A stretch of DNA of 64,000 nt from Litoreibacter meonggei (GTDB lineage: Bacteria > Pseudomonadota > Alphaproteobacteria > Rhodobacterales > Rhodobacteraceae): assembly GCF_003663885.1 (NCBI RefSeq), contig NZ_RCCE01000002.1, forward strand, positions 124,001 to 188,000. Reading direction: 5' to 3'. The notes beneath the pieces were generated by a model. That model made no database searches, was not told where the DNA came from, and saw only the letters and a program-made list of their open reading frames with translations. Every line of letters starts with the position of its first letter. The stretch's first letter is position 1. Shown piece by piece: positions 20,484 to 29,086 of the stretch. The position numbers were made by a program, and so were the translations under genes.

Positions 20484-20504
20484 ACCGCGCCCGGCGGGCG
20501 CGGT
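20484..20504 (+). terminator. hairpin after the aminotransferase gene
   Basis: ACCGCGCCC (20484-20492) and GGGCGCGGT (20496-20504) form a perfect 9-bp stem with a 3-nt loop, 12 bp after the stop, followed by TCTCTCTCT rather than a pure T-run. It is a likely terminator and marks the boundary to the A+T-richer stretch that follows. Confidence 0.65.
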
Positions 20505-20683
20505 CTCTCTCTGAGTTGAACGGCAGCTTCGAGCCCTTAGTAACTGATGCTGAGGCTTGCGCGAAGGTCGGCTTTCATAGTTACATGCAGAGTGTGACAG
20601 TCCCGATTTTTATACGTAATGATTGCGGTAGGGAGATTGGGCTATTGCGGGCGGAAAATTCTCTCAGTGGGTTGGGGTAAGGC

Positions 20684-21214
20684 ATGCAGTCAGGTCAATG
20701 TTTATGTGGTGCCTTGAAGTTTCAAGTGACCAGCGAACCCAAAGACATTATCAATTGTCATTGCAATTTCTGCCAGCGCGCGACTGGAAGTGCTTACCTT
20801 GTTGAGACAATCTTCGATGAAGCAAATTTTGATCAAGTTAGAGGAAAGCCGGAAGTCTACCAGCACCAAAGTGCTGGCAGCGGCAAGATAATTTACATTC
20901 ACTTTTGCCGCAAATGCGGCACCAAAACACATATGCTATTTGAACGTTTCCCCGACATTGTTGGCGTTTTCTCGGGGACGTTTGAAGAAACGGATTGGTT
21001 CCAACGCACAGCAGAAAACTCGCTACATTTCTTTCTAAGCAGCGCGCCCAAGGGAACAGTTCTACCTGCAGGTTTTGAGGTTTTTGATGGTCACTATTGG
21101 CTATCTGAAGGGGTGTCAGATAAACCCCAAGTGTTCGACGAACCAACCATTGTGACCGACGAAATACGCCGCGATAGCCGTGACCGCCTTCGACAGCACG
21201 AAGAGCAGACTTAA
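20684..21214 (+). CDS. GFA/CENP-V zinc-domain protein
   Basis: The 176-aa protein has the GFA domain cysteine pattern: CLCGALKF near the N-terminus, CHCNFCQRATGSAY (about 26-39), and CRKCGTKTHM (about 75-84), which bind two zinc ions. The family was named for glutathione-dependent formaldehyde activation, but most members have unknown substrates. The gene is visibly A+T-richer than its neighbours, with 179 bp of A+T-rich upstream DNA. It overlaps the convergent GST gene by 4 bp; both features suggest recent acquisition as a pair. Confidence 0.9.
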   Translation: MQSGQCLCGALKFQVTSEPKDIINCHCNFCQRATGSAYLVETIFDEANFDQVRGKPEVYQHQSAGSGKIIYIHFCRKCGTKTHMLFERFPDIVGVFSGTFEETDWFQRTAENSLHFFLSSAPKGTVLPAGFEVFDGHYWLSEGVSDKPQVFDEPTIVTDEIRRDSRDRLRQHEEQT

Positions 21215-21855
21215 GCTTTGTGCATTTGTATGACCTTTTGAACGGTCTGACGTTCAGAAACGGCAATGAAGAGGTCGTGCAGCTTGGGTCGATCCACCAA
21301 CAGGCGCTCTCTTTCAGGAAAAAAAATGACCAACATAAAAGCATAGAAGTCTAGTGCAGTGACACCACTCGGCAGAAAGAACGGTGATCCGGAGATTGCG
21401 GAATCTATGGCATCAAACTGCGTGAGAAGACGGCAGCGTGCGTTATCGACAAGTGCGTCGTGGGCAGCGGTGTCATCGATAAAACGTTCGGGATGATTGA
21501 GCTGCACAAACGTCATGTAGGGACTGGCTGCCATGAAAATAAGCCAGCGCAGAAAGACTGGACGCTCCCGCCCATTGGGACGTGGGATATAGCCTGTCTC
21601 TGGATGCCTATCCCCCAAGCTCAAAACAATTGCCGCGCTCTCACCAATGATTGTTCCATCTGGAAATGAAAGTGCTGGAACTTGTCCTGTTGGATTGATT
21701 TTCAGGTAAGCTTTGGAACGATGTTCGCCTGCTGCCATGTCAACGGGTTTCAGGGAGTAAGGCAATCCCATCTCTTCTAGCAGAACCTCAACGACCAATG
21801 CGCCTGACATTGCTTCCCAAAACAATGAGTATTCCACTGATTCCAACTGGGCCAT
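21211..21855 (-). CDS. glutathione S-transferase family protein
   Basis: A 214-aa protein with a GST thioredoxin-like N-domain (VEVLLEEMGLPYSLKPVDM, then NPTGQVPALSFPDGTIIGESAAIVLSL, which has the cis-Pro and the ESxAI glutathione-binding motif) and an all-helical C-domain. An N-terminal YSLFWEAMSGAL segment stands where the catalytic Ser/Tyr loop is expected. It is convergent with the GFA gene and may share a role in glutathione-linked detoxification; this is context only. Confidence 0.85.
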   Translation of the reverse strand: MAQLESVEYSLFWEAMSGALVVEVLLEEMGLPYSLKPVDMAAGEHRSKAYLKINPTGQVPALSFPDGTIIGESAAIVLSLGDRHPETGYIPRPNGRERPVFLRWLIFMAASPYMTFVQLNHPERFIDDTAAHDALVDNARCRLLTQFDAIDSAISGSPFFLPSGVTALDFYAFMLVIFFPERERLLVDRPKLHDLFIAVSERQTVQKVIQMHKA

Positions 21856-22094
21856 CCTCCAACACTATGCAATTTCCTTTCACAGGATAAGAGCCTAAAA
21901 GCACGCATTTGACGACCGCGCGCGTTGGCCAAAACCAATTTTGGAATTGGTGGGAGGCGGTCAGACAAAGCTCAAAGCGGACACTGATCAACTCGTGGCG
22001 AACGGCAACTAAGTCCCGCAAAGCAGACCTTCGACATTCGCCCACCGACGCCTTGCGTCGTCGAACATCTCGTTAGCGGCCTATCTAAACCCCC
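21856..22094. other. intergenic stretch between the GST gene and the DedA remnant
   Basis: About 240 bp with no ORF of coding character on either strand. It is A+T-richer than the surrounding DNA and contains no repeat or RNA that I recognise; it must carry the GST promoter at its left end. Confidence 0.4.
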
Positions 22095-22380
22095 TCACCG
22101 CTTCCTCCCCAATTGCACCAGCGCAATCGCCGCCACAACAGCACGACCACCGATGTCAGCAAGCCGGCCCAGCTGGAACCCCGTCTGGTCCCCCGCCAAG
22201 GCCACACATAGGCGACCGAGACCGCCTGCCGCAGCACCTGATCCCCCGCAGCGGCAAATGCGCCCCCCGCCAGCATCACGGCAGAGGTCGGCACAGGCAC
22301 GGCGAGGCAGGAAAAATATGCCGGCAAGGCGACGACCACCAAGCCCCATTTGGCCACAAGTTTGAAGAAAAATCCGTCAC
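22095..22380 (-). pseudogene. decayed and truncated DedA-family membrane protein gene
   Basis: Read on the minus strand one frame gives FFFKLVAKWGLVVVALPAYFSCLAVPVP then TSAVMLAGGAFAAAGDQ and ends in AYV. The next frame continues LAGDQTGFQLGR, so joining them restores AYVGALAGDQTGFQLGR, the typical DedA/VTT-domain run. A one-base deletion near 22203-22207 breaks it. The GTG at 22378-22380 is out of frame with the body by one T in a T-run. The remnant stops after about 90 codons where DedA proteins normally have about 200, so the C-terminal half is lost. The frame breaks could be checked for assembly error, but the truncation argues for real decay. Confidence 0.75.
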
Positions 22381-22649
22381 GGGTGCTTGGCCAGCGCGAT
22401 GCAAAGAACTCCGATCAAAGCGTAACGCAGAAACTTCGTGCCGTGATCCGGTTCAGCCTGATCCTTACCATCGCCCGCGTCGCTACTCTGGCAATACTTG
22501 TCAGCACCAGCAAAGCGGAGCCTTGGTCAAACTTCCAGTGCCGTCCCTGCGGCCAATCTTCGCTGATGCCGCCGTTGGGTGTGTCCCCCGCGCTTGCCCT
22601 GCTGCAATCGCCGTCGCAAGATACTTTCCGAACCAAAGCGGAGGCCCCT

Positions 22650-23030
22650 ATGTCCGACTACGAAACCCGTTTTGACGCCGCCCTGTCAGAGCTTGAGGTG
22701 GCAGGCATCTGGCGCTCCAACGCCCAGCCGCCCTATATTTGGGCAATGCGCAGCTTGGGCCTGCATCCGCGCCTGCCCCACTATCTTCCCTTCTGGCGGG
22801 CAGACTTGGGACAAGGTGTGTTTTTCGGCACATTCTGGGGTCTCATCATGTATGCCAGCACTTGGGGTCCACAAAACATGCCCGTAAGTGTGATGCTCTT
22901 TTCATCCGTGACCGCCGGAGTCTTCTTTGGGCTGTTTATGGGCTTGTATTACAAGCACTGCAGACGCCGCTACAGCCTTTCAAATTGGGAGGACCTGCGT
23001 TCAGCCCCTAACGGGGAATTTGCCGCTTAA
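22650..23030 (+). CDS. DUF6404-like membrane protein
   Basis: Start at the ATG after GGAGG (22641-22645); the open frame upstream does not look coding. The 126-aa protein opens with a helical block (YETRFDAALSELEVAGIWRSNAQPPY) and has two hydrophobic helices (about residues 50-70 and 80-98) joined by a short loop, ending in a basic cytoplasmic tail. The N-terminal block resembles what I remember of DUF6404 proteins of marine bacteria; no function is known. It stands alone beside the DedA remnant. Confidence 0.65.
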   Translation: MSDYETRFDAALSELEVAGIWRSNAQPPYIWAMRSLGLHPRLPHYLPFWRADLGQGVFFGTFWGLIMYASTWGPQNMPVSVMLFSSVTAGVFFGLFMGLYYKHCRRRYSLSNWEDLRSAPNGEFAA

Positions 23031-23101
23031 ATCCCTGTTTCCTCAATGCCCTACCCTGTGCTAGCGTCGACCAAACCAACAAGGCGGGTTAAACCGAGCA
23101 G

Positions 23102-23506
23102 ATGTCAGCCGAGCTTCCAGAGTTTTATTTTCGTGTGCGCGACAACGGGGCAACCGTATTTCGGGTCGATACCGAGAACCGCCAACGGCGCATTGAGATG
23201 TCCGAAATCGCGGTGGTCAACATCCGCAACGGCCAGATCAGACCGCACGGCGACCACGAGCTAAGCGCTGACGAGTTAGAGGTTATCAACGATTGGATGG
23301 AGGAACGCACTGCCGTGCTTTCCACCCGCGAAATCGACGACATCTACCGCGCGATTGACTACCTCAACTTGACCACCCACTGGGCACAAACCCGCGCCGA
23401 GGAGGACCAATTGGACGAGGTCACCGACGCGCTGCTGCTGGCAATGCACGACCTGCGCACGGTGCTGGTCCGCAAGAAAGCCGACCGGCTGCTGAAGGAC
23501 GACTAG
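23102..23506 (+). CDS. conserved hypothetical protein
   Basis: A soluble 134-aa protein, acidic overall, with a beta-rich N-terminal part (FYFRVRDNGATVFRVD) followed by predicted helices, including DEVTDALLLAMHDLRTVLVRKKADRLL at the C-terminus. Codon use is like that of its neighbours, which supports it being real. I recognise no domain. It has no signal peptide or membrane segment and stands between the DUF6404-like and CAP genes on the same strand. Confidence 0.65.
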   Translation: MSAELPEFYFRVRDNGATVFRVDTENRQRRIEMSEIAVVNIRNGQIRPHGDHELSADELEVINDWMEERTAVLSTREIDDIYRAIDYLNLTTHWAQTRAEEDQLDEVTDALLLAMHDLRTVLVRKKADRLLKDD

Positions 23507-23727
23507 CCGCCCTTCCCTCAACACTCCCGCATGCCGCTCGCCCGCTTCGGCAATCCGCCGCCGTGCCGGACCGCGCACCGTTGCATCGGCCAGTCGCCGC
23601 TGGCGCGGCCCGCCTTTGATCGCAAGGATTGGCTCAAAACGCATCGCCGCGCGCCAGCCCGTTCCCCCGCGCTCCTTCCTGCGTCATGCCCTCGGTCGAG
23701 GCAGATCGCAACTCAAGGAGACACACC

Positions 23728-24588
23728 ATGGCAATTGCCACAGATCTCGAGCGCTACATGCTTGACCTTATCAACGACGAGCGCACGTCCCGCGGCCTCG
23801 ACACACTTCAACTGGAGCAAAACCTGAACGCCTCTGCAGATGCGCATTCCGACTGGATGCTGAATGCGGACGTGTTCTCGCATACCGGCGCGGGCGGCTC
23901 GACCGCTACGCAACGCATACAGGCTGCGGGCTTCGATCTCGACGGAAGCTGGCAGACGGCGGAGAATATCGCCATCCAGTCCGAGCGCGGCGATCCCGGA
24001 TACGAGGACGACGTGGCCCAGTTGCACGAAAACCTGATGGACAGCCCCGGCCACCGCGCCAATCTGCTGGACCCCGACCTTGACTATATCGGGATCGGGA
24101 TTGATGTCGGCGACTTTGACTACGGCAGCGGCGAATACAATTCGGTGATCGTGACGCAGAACTTCGGCTCCACGCAAGGCGAGGTCGATCTGGACACAGG
24201 CAGCGCGCCCGCCCCTACGCCGACCCCTGAGCCAGCGCCAGATCCCGAACCAACGCCGGTTCCCGAACCAGAGCCAGCGCCCGAACCCGATCCCGAACCG
24301 GCACCTGAGCCAGAGCCGGAACCAGCGCCGGAACCCGAACCTCCCACCGCCCCCTCCGGCGGCTTCAACCTCGAAGAGCTGCTCGCCAGCCTACAGAACG
24401 GGGATTTCTTCCAGTTCGCCTTCGACTGTAATCCCGATGCAGACGACATGGCGGGCGAAACGCTTGCCCAGCCGGACACAGAGATCGCGAGTGCTCCGGC
24501 TGCGAACTGGCTCGACATGGCGGCTTTCGATATCGGCGGCGCGCAAACCATGCTCGACACCTTCGACTTCAATTTCGACTTTATCTAA
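23728..24588 (+). CDS. CAP (SCP/PR1) domain protein with a Pro-Glu repeat
   Basis: Start at the ATG 9 bp after AAGGAG. The 286-aa protein has an N-terminal CAP domain (about 1-155) with the SHTG and HENLMDSPGHRANLL motifs that carry the paired His/Glu cavity residues. It is followed by about 45 residues of Pro-Glu/Pro-Asp/Pro-Ala repeats and an acidic C-terminal domain of about 80 residues (FNLEELLASLQNGDFFQFAF). There is no N-terminal signal peptide; an acidic, repeat-tailed protein without one could be exported by a type I system through its C-terminus, but no glycine-rich RTX repeat is seen. Function unknown. Confidence 0.82.
   Translation: MAIATDLERYMLDLINDERTSRGLDTLQLEQNLNASADAHSDWMLNADVFSHTGAGGSTATQRIQAAGFDLDGSWQTAENIAIQSERGDPGYEDDVAQLHENLMDSPGHRANLLDPDLDYIGIGIDVGDFDYGSGEYNSVIVTQNFGSTQGEVDLDTGSAPAPTPTPEPAPDPEPTPVPEPEPAPEPDPEPAPEPEPEPAPEPEPPTAPSGGFNLEELLASLQNGDFFQFAFDCNPDADDMAGETLAQPDTEIASAPAANWLDMAAFDIGGAQTMLDTFDFNFDFI
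24205..24345 (+). repeat. Pro-Glu coding repeat in the CAP protein
   Basis: The DNA encodes about 45 residues made of PAPxPEPxP units in which Pro alternates with Glu, Asp, Thr, Ala or Val. The units use mixed codons (gag/gaa, cca/ccg/ccc), so the array is not a recent pure slippage product. It probably forms a stiff acidic spacer between the CAP domain and the C-terminal domain. Its antisense frame gives a meaningless Gly-Ser-rich ORF. Confidence 0.8.
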
Positions 24589-24595
24589 CCAAACG

Positions 24596-24623
24596 GGGGC
24601 AGGCGCAGACCAGCGGCTGCCCC
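24596..24623. terminator. hairpin between convergent CAP and MATE genes
   Basis: GGGGCAG (24596-24602) pairs with CTGCCCC (24617-24623) across a 14-nt loop in the 40-bp gap between two convergent stops. No T-run follows on either side, so termination is suggested by position only. Confidence 0.4.
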
Positions 24624-24628
24624 TCCCG

Positions 24629-25990
24629 CTAGGCAACTTTCAATTCGGCATACCGCCGTGCAAAGCGCCACCAAAGCGCGCCCGCCGCAAACATCAACCC
24701 GATCACCAAGCCAAGCCAGACGCCGACGCCGCCATAGCCCAAACTCACCCCCAGCACGTAGCTCGCGGGAATGCCCAAGCCCCAATAGCTCAGCGCCGCC
24801 GCATACATCGGCCAACGTGTATCCTGTATGCCGCGCAACAAGCCCAGCGCCATCACCTGCCCCGCATCGACCAGTTGGAACAACGCCGCGACGACCAGCA
24901 AGCTGGCACCAATGGTCAGAATGGCCGTTCGGTCGGGGCTGTCGGGGTCAAGGAAGCCCGTCATCAACAGCTCCGGCACCGTCAAGAAGGCGATGGTTGC
25001 CAAGACCACGGCCCCCATCGACAGCATCACTACGGCGCGTGCGCCCAAGGCCAGCCCGTCCCAATCCCGCCGCCCCATGGCGCGCCCCGCGCGCACAGTG
25101 GCTGCTTGGCTCAGTCCCACATGGATCATGAAAGTCGCGGCGGTGATTTGCAGCGCAATGCCATGTGCTGCCAAAGGCAAGGTGCCAATCAGCCCGATGA
25201 TCAGCGCGGAGGCCGAGAACATCCCACTCTCTGCCAGATTGGTCAGCCCAATCGGCCAGCCCAGACGGAACACTTCGCGAAAGGCTTCGGGGTCCGGTCG
25301 CCAGATGCGCTGGAACAATACATGCTCCCGCGTCGCCGACCCGCGCATCACGTAGACGCCCAGCACCGCCAGCGTCACGACCTGCGAGATGACCGAAGCA
25401 ATCGCCGCCCCGCGAAGCCCCAGCTCCGGCATTCCCAGATTGCCGAAAATCAGCGCGTAATTCACCAGCACGTTCAAGAACACGGCCATGATGGTGACCC
25501 ACAGAACAACGCCGGTGCGCTCCAATGCGGCAAGGTAGCTCTTGATCACCATGACCAGCAGGGCCGGGAACAATCCAAATCCCGCGATCCTTAGATAATC
25601 CTGCGAAAGTGCCGACAGTTCGGGGTCTTGCCCCAAAGCCCGCAACAACGGGTCCGACCAGATCATCAACGGCAGGAACGCCAGCGCGTAGAGCGACGAC
25701 AACCAAAGCCCCATGCGGGTGACGCGGCGGATGCGGGTGCCGTTCTCCGATGCGGCGGCCTCAGCCACCATCGGCATCACGGCAAAGGAGAAGCCCGCGC
25801 CCATGATGAACACCACGAAGAAGAACGACGTCGCCAGCACGCTCGCTGCAAGGGCCGTGACATCGTACCAGCCCAGCATGATCGTATCGACCATATGCAC
25901 GGCAAACTGCGCCAGATGCGAGCCGACCAAGGGCAGACCAAGAACCAAAACGGCGCGGAGATGCTGAGGAAACGTCATATATCCAGCCAT
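24629..25990 (-). CDS. MATE-family multidrug/cation antiporter
   Basis: About 453 aa with twelve hydrophobic segments. LRAVLVLGLPLVGSHLAQFAVHM near the N-terminus, the following DTIMLGWYDVTALAA and the internal GWPIGLTNLAESGMF are NorM-type MATE landmarks. These use Na+ or H+ gradients to export cationic drugs and metabolites. I take the ATG of MAGYMTFPQ as start, though the Met four codons later is also plausible; neither has a strong ribosome site. Overlaps nothing and is convergent with the CAP gene. Confidence 0.9.
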   Translation of the reverse strand: MAGYMTFPQHLRAVLVLGLPLVGSHLAQFAVHMVDTIMLGWYDVTALAASVLATSFFFVVFIMGAGFSFAVMPMVAEAAASENGTRIRRVTRMGLWLSSLYALAFLPLMIWSDPLLRALGQDPELSALSQDYLRIAGFGLFPALLVMVIKSYLAALERTGVVLWVTIMAVFLNVLVNYALIFGNLGMPELGLRGAAIASVISQVVTLAVLGVYVMRGSATREHVLFQRIWRPDPEAFREVFRLGWPIGLTNLAESGMFSASALIIGLIGTLPLAAHGIALQITAATFMIHVGLSQAATVRAGRAMGRRDWDGLALGARAVVMLSMGAVVLATIAFLTVPELLMTGFLDPDSPDRTAILTIGASLLVVAALFQLVDAGQVMALGLLRGIQDTRWPMYAAALSYWGLGIPASYVLGVSLGYGGVGVWLGLVIGLMFAAGALWWRFARRYAELKVA

Positions 25991-26189
25991 AGAAGCAAGC
26001 GCGCGCAGGGGCAAACCAAATAGCGCGGCGGGCGCTTTATGATGTCACTGGGCGAATGTCACAGTGATGTCGCGATTTCGTCAAGCTGCGGCTCTAATCC
26101 CCTGTCAATTAACGCTAAGTTAACTTCAATTCAGATCAATGTGTAATGACCCGCTTTACCGAAGCGTCATCCGTAACAAGAGCAACAGT

Positions 26190-26465
26190 ATGATACGCAC
26201 TCTCACCACCAACAAAACACGCGGCGCACTCGCACGTTTCCTACGCGACACTTCAGGTGCCGCCGTCGTCGATTGGGTGCTGCTGACCGCCGCCGTCGCA
26301 GGCATCAGCATGGCCGTCGGCACAACCATCAATACGGGCATGGAAAACGCCTCGTCAGACATCAAGCGCTGCATGAAAATTCAGGGCAAAATGTGGACGC
26401 GCGACAATGGCGACGATTACGCCAGACGGATGAAGCGCATCAAAAACCGCTGTAGCAAACTGTAA
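26190..26465 (+). CDS. Flp-like pilin / single-helix secreted small protein
   Basis: The 91-aa protein has a basic N-terminus, then DTSGAAVVDWVLLTAAVAGISMAVGTTI (about residues 20-47), which resembles the hydrophobic helix of type IVb Flp pilins, where a Glu or Asp five residues after a processing site is typical. The C-terminal 40 residues are polar, basic and carry two Cys. No tad/cpa assembly genes are in the window, so it is an orphan. The Flp relation is by similarity of this one segment and is uncertain. The 175-bp upstream region is A+T-rich and likely holds its promoter. Confidence 0.6.
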   Translation: MIRTLTTNKTRGALARFLRDTSGAAVVDWVLLTAAVAGISMAVGTTINTGMENASSDIKRCMKIQGKMWTRDNGDDYARRMKRIKNRCSKL

Positions 26466-26500
26466 GGCCGGAGTTTCAGGCCACCCCGCCCCCTTGCGAC

Positions 26501-26860
26501 CTAGTACCCCATGCCCATTTCTTCACGGGTCTTTTTGGTCGTACCGCGAAGCTCTATACCGAAGACCTGTTCACAGGGTTTTTTCTCATGGTCCCAGCAC
26601 ACCGCGCGGATGTTCTCCGTCTTGATGCTTGCGCCGGCAGTTCCCGCAGGAAACAGCACCAAAGCTGACCGTTTCCAGTCCTCACCTTGATAGCTGGCAT
26701 CCGCCGTGCCACGGTAGACATCATAGGATTTGCCTTCGTATTCGTAGACCTGTCCCGTCGGTTTAAACTCGCTCCAATACTCTTGGGTACCTTGAAGCTC
26801 GCTCAGCGTCGAGCAGCCTGAAATCGCAATCACGCAGGCCGCGCATAATACTCTCATCAT
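26501..26860 (-). CDS. predicted lipoprotein, unknown function
   Basis: A 119-aa precursor with a lipoprotein signal (MMRVLCAACVIAISGC), lipidation at the Cys of ISGC near residue 16. The mature part has TGQVYEYEGKSYDVYRG and later a Cys pair in VCWDHEKKPCEQVFG. I recognise no family. It is convergent with the Flp-like gene. Confidence 0.65.
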   Translation of the reverse strand: MMRVLCAACVIAISGCSTLSELQGTQEYWSEFKPTGQVYEYEGKSYDVYRGTADASYQGEDWKRSALVLFPAGTAGASIKTENIRAVCWDHEKKPCEQVFGIELRGTTKKTREEMGMGY

Positions 26861-27133
26861 AGTTCCGTCCCCTTCTTACTCGGTAATAGTCGGTCTGGTT
26901 TCACATGCTGCGTTCGCCACGCGATCTGCCGCTTGCTGTCGGCAGGCAGGGCGCCACGGCGACCATGCCCTCGTATGACAAAATAACTCACAACATCACC
27001 TGCCCCGTCCGGCAGGATGGGCTACGGTATCACAAATCCGCGGTTTTGTCCTGGATCCCCCCTATGACAGCGCTTCCCCCTCCTTCATCACTCTGGCATA
27101 CTGCGTCGCAAACCAACAAAAACGAGCAGCGGT
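26861..27133. other. parE upstream region
   Basis: These 273 bp between a leftward lipoprotein gene and parE hold no ORF with coding character. The region should contain both promoters, but I see no pair of boxes I would defend. Confidence 0.35.
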
Positions 27134-29086
27134 ATGAGCGACCTTCTTAGTCAGGGCCAAGACGACTACAACGCCTCCTCCATCGAGGTGCTGGAGGGGC
27201 TGGAGCCCGTCCGCAAACGCCCCGGCATGTATATCGGCGGCACCGACGAGCGCGCGCTGCACCATCTGGTGGCCGAAGTCCTCGACAACTCCATGGACGA
27301 GGCCGTCGCCGGTCACGCCAACCGCATCGAGGTCACGCTGAACGGCGATTACTCCGTCACCATCTCCGACAACGGGCGCGGTATCCCGATCGACCCGCAC
27401 CCCAAGTTCCCTGACAAATCCGCCCTCGAAGTCATCCTCTGCACGCTCCACGCAGGCGGCAAGTTCTCCGGCAAGGCCTACCAGACCTCCGGCGGTCTGC
27501 ACGGCGTCGGGGCCTCCGTGGTCAACGCGCTCTCCGACAGCATGGTCGTCCAGGTCGCCCGCAACAAGGAGCTGTTCGAGCAGCGCTTCTCCCGCGGCAT
27601 CCCCCTTGGTCCCATCGAAAAGATGGGCCCCACCCAGAACCGCCGCGGTACCACGGTAACCTTCCACGCGGACGCCGAAATCTTCGGCAACCACCGCTTC
27701 AAGCCCGCCCGCCTGTTCAAATCCATCCGCTCCAAGGCCTACCTGTTCTCCGGCGTGGAAATCCGTTGGAAGACCGAGATCGACGACGGCGAGACGCCAA
27801 CAACCGCCACCTTCCACTTCCCCGGCGGCCTGTCCGACTACCTCACCGAAACGCTCGGCAAGGCCACCACCTATGCCGACGCCGCTTTCGCCGGCACCGT
27901 CGACTTCAACGAAAAGTTCAACGCCGCTGGCAAGGTCGAATGGGCCATCAACTGGACCCCCGCCCGCGACGGCTTCATCCAAAGCTACTGTAACACCGTG
28001 CCGACCCCCGAAGGCGGCACCCACGTGCAAGGCTTCTGGGCCGCGATCCTCAAAGGCATCAAGGCGTATGGCGAGCTGACCAACAACAAAAAGGCCGCGC
28101 AGATCACCCGCGACGACCTGATGTCCGGCGGCTGCGCGCTGGTCTCCTGCTTCATCGCGGAGCCCGCATTTGTCGGCCAAACCAAGGACCGCCTGTCCAC
28201 TGAGGCCGCCGCCAAAATGACCGAAGGGGCCGTGCGCGACCACTTCGACAACTGGCTCGCCTCCGACACCAAATCCGCCGGCGCGATCCTCGACTTCCTT
28301 GTGCTCAGGGCCGAGGAACGCCTGCGCCGCAAGCAGGAAAAAGAGACCTCCCGCAAATCCGCCACCAAAAAGCTGCGCTTGCCCGGCAAGCTGACCGATT
28401 GCACGTCGAAAACCCGCGCAGGCACCGAGCTGTTCATCGTGGAGGGCGACTCTGCCGGTGGCTCCGCCAAGGGCGCGCGCAATCGGGTTAATCAGGCGCT
28501 TTTGCCCCTCAAAGGTAAAATCCTAAACGTGCTGGGCGCGGCGTCCGGCAAGCTGCACTCGAACTCCGAGATCAACGATCTATGCGAGGCGCTTGGCTGC
28601 GGCATGGGCACCAAATTCAACGTCGAGGATCTGCGCTACGACAAGATCATCATCATGACCGACGCCGATGTCGACGGGGCGCATATCGCATCCTTGCTAA
28701 TGACCTTCTTCTTCATCCAGATGCGCCCGCTGATCGACCAAGGCCACCTCTACCTCGCCTGCCCGCCGCTCTATCGCCTGACCCAAGGCCCCAAACGGCT
28801 CTACGTCGCCGATGATGTCGCGAAGGAAGCCGCTATGGCCAAGGGCTTGGGCGGCAAGGGAAAAATCGACGTGCAGCGGTTCAAGGGTCTGGGCGAGATG
28901 GATGCGAAGGATTTGAAGGAAACCACAATGGACCCCGCCTCCCGCGTCCTCATCCGTGTGACCGTGCAGGAAGACGAGCCGGGCGAAACCTCCGACCTGG
29001 TCGAGCGCCTCATGGGCAAAAAGCCGGAACTGAGGTTCGAGTATATCCAGCAAAACGCGAAGTTTGTTGAGGATGTGGATGTTTAA
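27134..29086 (+). CDS. parE: DNA topoisomerase IV subunit B
   Basis: A 650-aa type IIA topoisomerase ATPase subunit. GHKL-fold landmarks are VLDNSMDEAVAGHA, DNGRGIPIDPHP and GGLHGVGASVVNALS; the TOPRIM domain has VEGDSAGGSAKGARNR (about 435-450) and TDADVDGAHIASLL (about 509-522). GMYIGGTDERALHHLV at the start and the RFKGLGEMDAKDL end are as in ParE rather than GyrB. With ParC (not in the window) it decatenates daughter chromosomes. Its 3' end overlaps the start of the following nuclease gene. Confidence 0.95.
   Translation: MSDLLSQGQDDYNASSIEVLEGLEPVRKRPGMYIGGTDERALHHLVAEVLDNSMDEAVAGHANRIEVTLNGDYSVTISDNGRGIPIDPHPKFPDKSALEVILCTLHAGGKFSGKAYQTSGGLHGVGASVVNALSDSMVVQVARNKELFEQRFSRGIPLGPIEKMGPTQNRRGTTVTFHADAEIFGNHRFKPARLFKSIRSKAYLFSGVEIRWKTEIDDGETPTTATFHFPGGLSDYLTETLGKATTYADAAFAGTVDFNEKFNAAGKVEWAINWTPARDGFIQSYCNTVPTPEGGTHVQGFWAAILKGIKAYGELTNNKKAAQITRDDLMSGGCALVSCFIAEPAFVGQTKDRLSTEAAAKMTEGAVRDHFDNWLASDTKSAGAILDFLVLRAEERLRRKQEKETSRKSATKKLRLPGKLTDCTSKTRAGTELFIVEGDSAGGSAKGARNRVNQALLPLKGKILNVLGAASGKLHSNSEINDLCEALGCGMGTKFNVEDLRYDKIIIMTDADVDGAHIASLLMTFFFIQMRPLIDQGHLYLACPPLYRLTQGPKRLYVADDVAKEAAMAKGLGGKGKIDVQRFKGLGEMDAKDLKETTMDPASRVLIRVTVQEDEPGETSDLVERLMGKKPELRFEYIQQNAKFVEDVDV

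Noticed and set aside
24120-24572. Gly-Ser-rich frame antisense to the Pro-Glu repeat
   Set aside because: A repeat GSGSGAGSG is the direct reverse reading of Pro-Glu codons and not an independent gene.
24437-25594. 385-codon plus-strand frame over the MATE gene and CAP 3' end
   Set aside because: The MATE protein on the minus strand has coherent membrane helices. The plus-strand product is Arg/Gln/His-rich and crosses the CAP gene in another frame.
27062-28243. 393-codon frame antisense to parE
   Set aside because: Covers the ATPase region of parE and has no motif; it is a codon-bias artefact.
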